In this document: positions 1 to 8,800 of the stretch, one piece after another
Position numbering within the stretch: the stretch's first letter is position 1
How the letters are laid out: each line of letters begins with the position of its first letter
Assembly (NCBI RefSeq): GCF_003950515.1
Contig: NZ_NGJS01000001.1
Coordinates: 248,001 to 312,000, forward strand
Direction of reading: 5' to 3'
DNA from: Vagococcus vulneris
GTDB lineage: Bacteria; Bacillota; Bacilli; Lactobacillales; Vagococcaceae
Length of the DNA: 64,000 nt
Position numbers and translations under genes: made by a program
Notes under the pieces: model-generated
Databases searched by the model: none
Seen by the model: the letters and a program-made list of their open reading frames with translations, nothing else
What the model was told of the DNA's origin: nothing

Positions 1-137
1 CAAAGATAGCAGAGGTATTTCGGATACCAAGTTTATTCAAGGCTCTGAACAGGTGTAAAATGGCAAGTATACGAGCTGATGTTCATTACTACACTTACCT
101 TAGCTTATCTTAGAAAGAAAATTTTTAGTCTTATATT
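1..137. other. left edge, no gene supported
   Basis: Short plus-strand reading frames run in from the left edge (one ends at about 58, another at about 113), but neither is long enough to identify a protein. No repeat or integrase remnant is recognisable. The conjugative element evidently continues beyond the left edge. Confidence 0.4.
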
Positions 138-1031
138 TTAATCTAGCCAGTTGTATAAAGAGACATGTGGCAAAGGTTCTGAATCATTTTTAAACTCATC
201 AAACCGCTCCCTTCTACGAATTCCTTCTATAAAATATTGAACAGGATTATATATCATAGTTTGTATTCTCATCATTTCTAGCTGTTCTTGGACTATTTTT
301 GTTGTTAGACTTTTAAAATCTAATAAAGATAAAATTTGCTGAATATCTTTCTGAGTAAAAAGGTGGCTTTTCTTTAAAAGCTTTTTTAAAGACTGAGTAG
401 AATACTCTTGTTCGTTATCTTGTTCCTTTTCAATTTCTGTTATCTCTTCTTCTCTTTTATTAGTTAATCTCTTTTCTGTAAATCTACTATCTTCCGTATT
501 TGACATCTCCATTTTGGACTTTCCAGATTGGAAAGTTGAAGAATCTTTGCTGCAATCGCCTTTTTTGGAGTTCCCATTTTGAAAAGTCCAAAAAGAGAAA
601 TCCAAATTATTTTTTTCACCCTCTGTCAAAAATAGATAGTTTCGCAAATTCAAATCAGTATTTTTTTTCATTGACTTATGGTAAAGAAGAAATCCTTTTG
701 AAAACATCTTTTCTAATAATTCTTGCGTTTCATTAACAGAGAATTTTTCTGTATTGAAGAAATATTGATACAAATATTTTTTCCCTTCTCGTCTACGAAA
801 TTGAAGAATATAGCCTTTACTAACTAATTCATCCCAAATTTTATCAACCACTTTTTCACTGTTTTTAAAGCGTCTTCTGAGTTCAGTTTTTCGAAGTATC
901 CAATTTTCTGGATAACTTTGTAAATTACACAATAACCCTATTGCTTCTAAACTAAGTACTTTAGATTGCAACAGTTCTCTTGGTAGACTTTCATATCCTT
1001 TATTCTTACTAAACTTCTGAATACTATCCAT
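138..1031 (-). CDS. Helix-turn-helix replication/primosome-like protein of the element
   Basis: A 297-residue soluble protein. I start it at the ATG at 1031, which has GGAGG seven bases upstream, rather than at the longer in-frame start at 1067. Residues about 25-95 look like a winged helix-turn-helix (a helical segment around NWILRKTEL, then a basic wing RRREGKKYLY). A charged, low-complexity middle follows, and then a C-terminal helical part with a DnaD-tail-like look (YNPVQYFIEGIRRRERF). Proteins of this layout are common as replication or primosome accessory factors on plasmids and ICEs. The family call is by general architecture only. It is the last gene of the leftward set in the window. 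A replication initiator or transcription factor are both possible. Confidence 0.6.
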   Translation of the reverse strand: MDSIQKFSKNKGYESLPRELLQSKVLSLEAIGLLCNLQSYPENWILRKTELRRRFKNSEKVVDKIWDELVSKGYILQFRRREGKKYLYQYFFNTEKFSVNETQELLEKMFSKGFLLYHKSMKKNTDLNLRNYLFLTEGEKNNLDFSFWTFQNGNSKKGDCSKDSSTFQSGKSKMEMSNTEDSRFTEKRLTNKREEEITEIEKEQDNEQEYSTQSLKKLLKKSHLFTQKDIQQILSLLDFKSLTTKIVQEQLEMMRIQTMIYNPVQYFIEGIRRRERFDEFKNDSEPLPHVSLYNWLD

Positions 1032-1063
1032 TGCTAATTCCTCCATAAAAAAAGAGAAAACAA

Positions 1064-1225
1064 TCATATGATCATTTCCTCTATTATTCCATATTCAAAA
1101 TTCAAAATAAGTTTTTTCAAAACTCGCTCTATAGTATTGTAATCACTTAATTTGGTTTTCTCTTTTACATAGAAATTATAGTAATATTTAATAAATAACT
1201 GTTCTGTATCTCTATTTTCCTTCAA
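1064..1225 (-). CDS. Candidate small ORF, unknown function
   Basis: The minus strand between the lipoprotein gene and the HTH gene is open for about 60 codons and ends with TGA at 1064. It encodes a Lys/Glu/Tyr/Leu-rich peptide (for example NRDTEQLFIKYYYNFYVKEK) that looks like ordinary protein rather than chance translation, and it fills the gap almost exactly. The start is the weak point. The first usable codon is a TTG at 1225 with no clear ribosome binding site, while the open frame extends about nine codons further upstream to a TAA. It may be a truncated gene or one reached by coupled translation or frameshifting from the lipoprotein gene. Confidence 0.35.
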   Translation of the reverse strand: MKENRDTEQLFIKYYYNFYVKEKTKLSDYNTIERVLKKLILNFEYGIIEEMII

Positions 1226-1245
1226 AAACCTAAGATAAGCATCTT

Positions 1246-1617
1246 TTATTTTACTAACTTACATGGTTCAGTTGCTGCCTTTCCGTTCTTGGATAAATCT
1301 ACCTTTATAACTTTATCGCTTTCAATCTCAATATTTTCCATTGTAGTATATACGTCGGAATCAACAATCTTCATTCTAATTTCTGTACCATCTTTTTTGA
1401 TTTCATAGGTTGCGTTTACTTCACCATCATCATCTGCTTTAGCCATACCATCCTCGAAAAAGATGATTTTGCCTTCACCTTCTTTAGTCACAAATGTCCA
1501 AATACCAGTTCCTTCAGTAAGCGTTGCTTCTAATTTTTTATCTTTGTTACTACAACCAGTAAAAAGAAACAGTGCTAGAAATAGTAGCCCAACAATCTTA
1601 AATCCTATCCTTTTCAT
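1246..1617 (-). CDS. Small lipoprotein, unknown function
   Basis: A 123-residue protein with a classic lipoprotein signal: a Lys/Arg start (MKRIGFK), a hydrophobic stretch, then the lipobox LFTGC with the lipid-accepting Cys at about residue 22. The mature part is short, acidic and strand-rich (GIWTFVTKEGEGKI), resembling small lipocalin-like or immunity-type lipoproteins, but no family is recognised. It overlaps the end of the upstream gene by four bases and has GGAGG ahead of its ATG, so it is probably translated from the same mRNA. Surface exclusion or envelope functions are conceivable for such genes in conjugative elements; nothing in the sequence proves this. Confidence 0.75.
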   Translation of the reverse strand: MKRIGFKIVGLLFLALFLFTGCSNKDKKLEATLTEGTGIWTFVTKEGEGKIIFFEDGMAKADDDGEVNATYEIKKDGTEIRMKIVDSDVYTTMENIEIESDKVIKVDLSKNGKAATEPCKLVK

Positions 1618-2039
1618 ACGTTATCCTCCCCACTAGAATCTTTTCTAAAATATTCCAGCATAAACAGATAATATTTTTTGAAGATTTCCTTTTCATTTGA
1701 AAACTTATTTTGTAAAAGAAACGCGTCAATTCCAGATGCTAAAGCTCCGATTCTAAGAGTCAACTTGTTTTCAAGGGAAAAGTAGAAAAAGAGTTCAAAA
1801 TGGTGATTTCTCACTAAGATCAACTTTTCTCCCGGCTGCAAGGTTTCAATTTTATTGTTAAGTTCATACAGGTTTCTTGAGTCATCAACATTACTATTAG
1901 GAAATAACTCCGTTGGAACAGATACAGTGTACCCTGCAGCAGTTAATTCGTTTAGAAAGGCAATCCGCCAGGCTTCCAACGGATTGAACACTGATAATTC
2001 TCTGAATTTTGCTTCATTAAAATCAATTATTTTTGCCAT
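1614..2039 (-). CDS. Hypothetical protein
   Basis: A 141-residue soluble protein with no signal peptide or membrane segment. No family is recognised. The middle contains strand-like hydrophobic runs (EKLILVRNHHFELFFYFSLENKLTLRIG) and the C-terminus is helical with aromatic residues. The start has an AGAAGGGAG Shine-Dalgarno. It overlaps the following lipoprotein gene by four bases, so the two are translationally coupled, and it follows a membrane protein gene by about 20 bases. It is part of a small accessory operon downstream of the helicase-methylase gene. Confidence 0.7.
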   Translation of the reverse strand: MAKIIDFNEAKFRELSVFNPLEAWRIAFLNELTAAGYTVSVPTELFPNSNVDDSRNLYELNNKIETLQPGEKLILVRNHHFELFFYFSLENKLTLRIGALASGIDAFLLQNKFSNEKEIFKKYYLFMLEYFRKDSSGEDNV

Positions 2040-2058
2040 TTACTTCCACTCCCTTCTG

Positions 2059-2445
2059 TCAGGCTCTTTTGAGATTGATGTACTGCCATAATCTTGTACT
2101 GATACTTTTAATAATCAAATAGACCGCATAAATTATACTAAATAAAACGATCCATCCGATAAACAGTTTCAACAGAAAAATAGCTGCTGGAATAACAATA
2201 AGAGTCACGATCACGATATAGGGAAATACCCATAAACAAGCTAAAAAGATACCTATAAAAATGAGAACTAGCATTGCACTGATTGGAATTTGAATGTTTT
2301 CAGGTAGTGATTGAATCTTACTAATTCCCCACCCACAAAAAGAAGTAATACCTTTCAAAATCAATTTGACCAACCACGCAAATAACCATCCTACAGTATC
2401 TACTATTAAGTTTACTCCATTAAATATATGCGTGAGTAGATTCAT
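2059..2445 (-). CDS. Small membrane protein, unknown function
   Basis: About 128 residues with three or four hydrophobic segments: residues about 10-30 (VDTVGWLFAWLVKLIL), a long paired segment in the middle (ISAMLVLIFIGIFLACLWVFPYIVIVTLIVIPAAIFLL) and one near the end (IVLFSIIYAVYLII). I take the second ATG (2445), eight bases after GGAGG, rather than the ATG at 2451. The stop of the preceding gene overlaps the ribosome binding site, giving tight coupling. No family is recognised; a membrane role in the element's accessory operon is all that can be said. Confidence 0.65.
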   Translation of the reverse strand: MNLLTHIFNGVNLIVDTVGWLFAWLVKLILKGITSFCGWGISKIQSLPENIQIPISAMLVLIFIGIFLACLWVFPYIVIVTLIVIPAAIFLLKLFIGWIVLFSIIYAVYLIIKSISTRLWQYINLKRA

Positions 2446-2447
2446 TT

Positions 2448-2717
2448 TCATTCCCTCCTTTGGAATTCATCTAACACTTCTCTATACATTTTTTCTAATT
2501 CTGCTTTATCGTCAGAATTATATTCTGGTGAGTCAATCAGTTCATTTATTCGAGCAAATATATATCGCTGGAAATCTATTAACTCAAAAAAAGTCGCATG
2601 TTTCGTTAAATAACCTTTAGTTGTTCTGCGGTAAGTTGCAATCCGCTCCTGATCTTTATTTCTTTGACGATATTCTCTTTTTGCTTTACGCTCCGCTTCA
2701 CTCGTTTTGTAATTCAA
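2448..2717 (-). CDS. Small charged hypothetical protein
   Basis: An 89-residue, strongly charged, helical protein that starts at a TTG preceded by GGTGA. The N-terminus is Lys/Arg/Glu-rich (AERKAKREYRQRNKDQERIATYRR) and the rest looks like a helical hairpin. This pattern occurs in small plasmid proteins that bind nucleic acid or partner proteins, but I recognise no family. It lies immediately downstream of a perfect 24-bp palindrome and the helicase-methylase gene, and its stop overlaps the next gene's ribosome binding site. Confidence 0.65.
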   Translation of the reverse strand: MNYKTSEAERKAKREYRQRNKDQERIATYRRTTKGYLTKHATFFELIDFQRYIFARINELIDSPEYNSDDKAELEKMYREVLDEFQRRE

Positions 2718-2821
2718 AAAAAATCACCTTTTTCTTTTTATAGATACTTTGCTTTAACTACTATTGAATTCTTGGTAGTAGAGAACAATATCCTTTTTTA
2801 AAATTACTATCTCTATCCACA

Positions 2822-2845
2822 GTATATCCCGTATACGGGATATAC
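2822..2845. repeat. 24-bp perfect palindrome
   Basis: The sequence GTATATCCCGTA is followed directly by its exact reverse complement, giving two 12-bp arms with no spacer. It lies in the 155-bp gap between the end of the helicase-methylase gene and the start of the small-gene operon. No T-run follows on the minus strand, so it is not a standard terminator. An operator for a dimeric repressor or a recombination site are the more natural readings. Confidence 0.85.
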
Positions 2846-2872
2846 ACAAGGGATTGTTAAAAATACTTTCAC

Positions 2873-5800
2873 TCATCTTCCTTGTTCCATTGCTAGAGAA
2901 GTAGGTTTGATGGAGCTTACTTCATCTGCTATCTCTACAGTAGGTTGTTGAATAGAAGTAGCATTTTCACCCATTTCTAAAGAAAGGTTGATGGCTGTCT
3001 GTTTTTCTAGCAACTGTTTCAATTCCTCCTCTTGTTCAAAAGGCTTAGCGACTTGTCGCTTGGCTTGATCGAGTTTTTTAACCAGATCCTCTTTTTCGTT
3101 TCTCAAATTATTGATCTTTTCAGGAAGTGTCCGCAAAACATTCGTCATGCGCGTTAGAGACCCTTTCCCATTTTTTTCTACAGCAACCGTATAGCTTCGT
3201 TCTCGCTCTAAGGAAACAATCATTTGACCGAAACGAGAAGGAGCGATTTTTAGATCAAAACCGTGCATTGAACCGATTATTTTTCCTTCCATTTCTGATC
3301 CCATTTCTATAATCGAATTGAATGCCTCTAACGCTTCCGATCGATCTTCATAAACCTGGTCTAATAGTGTCATGGAGAATTCACCATTTAATTGCTTAGC
3401 GACCCACTCATTGTCCTTGATCGTTTTTTCCAAATTTATTTGTGTATCTTCCAACTGTTTGGGATATACGTTTTCTAAGTTATGAGTTAATGTTAATCGG
3501 CTAGATTGCCAGCTGCTTTTTAGTAACTGCAGATTCATGACTTCCCGATCGACTGTCATCTTTTCTAAAAGCATAGGATTGTTGGTGGCCAGCGCTTTAG
3601 CTTCAGCCGCATCTAACGTTGATTGGTCAATATCATCTGCACTTCTAGCAATGCTTTTACCAGTCATAACCTGATTGATAAACTTCAATTTGTTTTCTTG
3701 GGTCTGCCATAAATAAGAATCAAAAGAATTTCGAGCAACATAGCGATAAATCTGAACTTCTGAGTTTTCATTTCCTTGCCGCACACCACGACCATCCCTT
3801 TGGGTCAGATCACTTGGGCGCCAAGGAACATCCAAATGGTGCAGGGCAATCAATTTATCCTGGATATTTGTACCAGTTCCTAATTTTTCAGTACTTCCTA
3901 AAATAATGCGAACGTCTCCCCGACGAACTTTTTCAAATAATTCGTCCCGCTGCCGGTCGTTTTTGGCCGAATGAATAAAAGCAATTTCATTTTCTGGTAT
4001 TCCTTTTTCAACAAGAACTTTTTTCATTTCATCATACACATTAAATTTATTAGGATTGGGCGTACCAGAATCTGAAAAAATAATTTGAGTCGATCTCTTT
4101 TCAGACGTACTTTGCCAGATCTCATAAACGTTTTCTGCACATCTGAATAGTTTTCCATCCGTATAAACTGGTGCTGCTGGCTCTAACAGTCGGGGATCAA
4201 TCGCCATTAATTTGGCTTCATTAGTGATTTTCAGCATATTGTCTTCTCGTGGATCTACTTGCCCCAAACGCACCGCATCTGCTCGTTCGGCCAATTCAGC
4301 CATTTTCTTTTGCTGAAATTCTGAAGGTTCAGAAATCACCAATTGCGGTTTTCCTGTCGCAATTTCAGGAACTGGTAAATGGAGCATATCACTCGTTTGG
4401 ATATCTGCAGTTAAATGGAACGAGCTCATTAACTCCGGTAGATTATGGAATTTTGCAAAGCGACTCTTCATGCGGAAGCCACTGCCTTCCGGATTGATCT
4501 CTGGTGCTGTAACCACCTCACCAAAAGTAGAAGCCCAGCGGTCAAATGTATGAAGATTCATCCGAGCTAATTCATCTGGTTGAAGATAGCGCTGCATGGT
4601 ATACAATTCACTCATTGAGTTAGAAATCGGTGTACCAGTCGCAAAAACAACTCCTCTATTTTGAAATTTTTCCAACATATATTGGCACTTCATAAACATA
4701 TCTGTCGCACGCAAGCTGTTTGAAGTATTCACACCAGCAACATTCGACATTTTTGTATAGGTATAAAGGTTCTTATAATTATGAGCTTCGTCGACAAATA
4801 AAAAATCGACGCCCAACTCTTCAAAAGTTAGTAGCCGATCTTTGTACTCTTCATTTTGGAGGTTCTTCAGCCGTTCTTTCAGCCGTTTTTCAAAACTGAC
4901 CATCTGCTTTAAACTCCAAGATTGTCCACTTTCACCCTTTTCGAGCCGGATTCCTTCCTCAAGTTCACTCAGTTCTCGCTTGATCAAAGCGGCTCTCCGC
5001 TCCTTACTTAAAGGAATTTTCTCAAATTGACTATGCCCAATGATAATTGCGTCATAGTCGCCTGTCGCAATTCTTGAAATAAATTTTTGCCGATTCTTTT
5101 TCTCAAAATCTTTTTTACCGGTAATCAAAACATTCTTTGAGGGATAAAATCGAAGTAATTCTTGGCCGAATTGTTCCGTCAGATGATTAGGCACGATATA
5201 CATTGGTTTTTTAATCAAGCCCTGGTCTTTCATCATCATACCAGCACTGATCATACTAGCCGTTTTACCAGCCCCCACCTCATGAGCCATCAATGCCCGC
5301 CCATTCTCAACGATCCTAGCGACCACATTTTTTTGATGGGGTCTTAATTCAAATTGCTCATTCATTCCCTCAAAAGAAAGATAGCTGCCATCATATTGTC
5401 TTGGCCGGATTCTGTTGAACGTATCATTGTAAATCCTCAAGAGCATTTCCGCACGTTGGGCATCTTGGAACAGCCAGTCTTTAAAAGCATGGTGGATATG
5501 TTCTTGTTTCGATCGGGCCAACATGGTTTCTTTTACATTCAGCACATCTTTAGTGATTTGTTCCCCATTTACCCAAACTTCTTCCTTATCAAAGATTTGA
5601 ACAGTTTTCATATTTAAAGACTTTTCAAGAATTTGATAAGCATTGATACGACTGGTTCCATATTCGTTATTGATCAACACCGAATTATCCGATTTTTTAC
5701 CGTTGATATGGTACGTATCCGAATACTGATTGTATTCTACTTTTATTATTTCATGTGAAAGCTTGAATGGTGCTGTATCTAACACCTCTTTCATAAAGGT

Positions 5801-8800
5801 GTGATACGTGTCCAGTGGTATCCAACTGGTTCCAATATCATATTCTATTTCGCTAATCGTTAAATCTTTAGGTATGACTTCTTGCAGCGCTACAATATTT
5901 TTTTCAAAGCGATCATCTGTGCCGGCCAACATTTTTGCCAGGCTTAATTTATGTTTCACGTCACCTGATAAATATTCGTCTTTAGGAACGTACGCTTTTT
6001 CTGTTTGCTTGTCCGCTTGTAAATATTTTTCGGTATCAATAAAAATGTGGTTATCAAACTGTTCTAACAAAATGGATTCTTCTACTGGATAAATCGACAA
6101 CATATAGCTAAGATCCACCCTGCCAAGTTTTGACAAGCTATGGTTCAACGCTTCAATTGCACTATTTACTTTCGTCACAGGTTCAACTTGTCGTATGGTT
6201 GCCTTTCTAAAAACGTCACCTTTTGAAACTGAACCATCCTTTTTGGGAATTTCAATCGAAGAAAGCAGAGCAAAACGGTCATCTTCATAAAATAAACGAC
6301 TGTTTACTTGTGAATTGATTGGACCGTATTTTTTGACGAATTTATCATAGACTCGATTCAATTCAGTAAGTTTATCTGCAAAAATAGTATGGTCAAAATC
6401 ATACTGCTGCTGATAAGAAATAACTTCAGACAAGCAATCACGGATATCGATCATACCCAGCATTCGTTTTTTCCTAGTATCTCCTAGACTTACTTTCTCA
6501 ATATCACCATTGCCGTGATAATAAATAGAGCCTTCTCTTTCAATATAGCTGTATAGAGGCAATTGTTCCTGGTCAAAATTAGGTGTTTCTTCATCAATCA
6601 GCGGCAACACTTCGGGTACCTTATAACTTAATTCTACTGGTGGAATGTACTCACCTTTTACTATCTGCAATCGATTTTGTAATTGCTCACTTAAATTGCT
6701 GTTCTCTTGCGGAACAACGGTATAGGTTCCTCCACGGAAATTCTTGTATTTAAATTCACCTAAAATAGAAGACCATCTTTCAGAATAGAATTTATTTACA
6801 GTAATTGGCGGATACAACGAGCCATCATCAAACCGTTGATGATTTTCAATTTCTACAGTAGATTCCCATGAGCGTACCCCGTAATCCCTCTTTAGTTCGG
6901 CAGCTTCTTTTCTAAAGAAAAGGATATCCGTTGTTACTTCTGTACCAGCAATCGCCTTAAAAGCAGTTTCCGGCAACCTAACAGCCCCCAATAACTCTGC
7001 CCGAGTGGCTAACTCTTTTCTGAAGTAAGAGTCCTTCTTATCCAAAGTACCCGAAGAAGTGATCACCGCAACAATGCCACCCTCGTGAACAAGATCCAGG
7101 GAGTGTTTGATGAAGTAATCATGAATATAGTAGCTTTCCAAGGTCTTTTGGTCCTTGATTCTGAAGTCCGCAAACGGCACATTCGCCACGACTAAATCAA
7201 AACTACCATCGATAAATTGTGTCTCTTCAAACCCTTTTTCTTGTATATGAACCGACTGCTGCAACTGCTTAGAGAGTGCTGCAGATAAATGATCCAGCTC
7301 CACACCATATAGTTGGGAGTTTTGCTTCATTGTAGCCGGCATTGCTGAGAAAAAGTTCCCTGTTCCCATTGCAGGATCAAGAATTCGGCCATTTTTAAAA
7401 CCAAGACGTTCTACTGTTTCATACATTTGTTCTATAATCATCGGGTCCGTATAATAAGCGGTTAAAACACTTTCTCTGGCACTTTCGTATTCTTCGGTGG
7501 TCACCAATTCCTTTAGCTCTTCTCTCTCTTTTAGGTAGGTATCATTATCTGTATTAAAGATTTCAGATAAGCCGCCCCAACCAACATATTTAGCTAAAAT
7601 CCCTTGTTCGTCGGCAGTGGCTAACCGATTCTCTTGCTCTAATTGTTTTAACAGTCGCAAGGCAGCCAAGTTATCCGCTAGGCGTTCTTTCGGTTTTTTA
7701 CCATAAAGAGAATCATTGTTTTTGTCAAAGGAGAAATCTATCGGTACGACTGAATCTTTTTTGGATTCTGCTTTGTTGGTTGCAGCAGTGACTGCTTGTG
7801 CTTCCGTATACTGATAATCAAATAAGTCCATTTCACCTTCAGCCACTTGTACTACTTCGATCGTTTCAACAGTAGCTTGCACAATGGGCCGGTAGTATGT
7901 CTTTCCTTCAGAATAAGTGATTTCGACTGGCTCAATCTCAAATTCACCTTTTTCATTAACTAGATACGCCTTGTCATTCAATCGCTGGAAACGATAGTCT
8001 TCGGGTAATTCGTTCCATCCAGGTACATCGACTAACGAATCCGCGGGGACATCCCTCAGATCTTCTTGCGTTGATTCAGCCTGATCCTCCATACCTGATT
8101 CATCTAGGTTTAGATCGATTCCATAATCTCGTTGTTGTTCCTCATAATCACCTGCTTGCATATACGCATTTTCATTTAATAATTGTTGGATACCTTCTGC
8201 TACTTGTTTCCAGGTAAACGACTTTGATTCATAATAGTTCGTTAACGTGATTCCTTTATCTGCATGGGCATAATGGTAGGGTTTATCAGGTGTATTCGCC
8301 CCACCTATTCCATATCGCTCTTTCAGGAACTCTGCTCGTTTATCTACTGAAGGTTCTTCTTGGAAGAAATAATAAATATCTCTCTTTAGATTGATCAACA
8401 TGTTTGATTTCAAGACTTCTGGCAAATATTCTTTCGGTGTGATTCCTGCATTTTTCGCTATCTGGCCATGTTGGTATCGTTGATAGTTCAATCTTTCCTC
8501 TTCCGAAAAATAAAGTCCTGCAGAAACCAACGTTTGGGTGTAATCTCGAACTTGGTTCCAGGTAAGACGCGTTTCTCTTTTATCTTCTCCCTCCCACTTA
8601 TCTCGAATCCGAATTCCTTTGCTATCATGATCTGTAATCAGTTTAAACTGGCCGGTAGAGGTACTGCCACCAGTGCCGTATTCTTCTTTTAAGAATTGAG
8701 AGAGTTCCGTCTTTGATAATCCTTTATTAAAGGCGTCATAAATTCGGAATTTCCCATCCTGAAATTGAGAGCCCATTTTTACGACTGAAACCAGTTCTTT

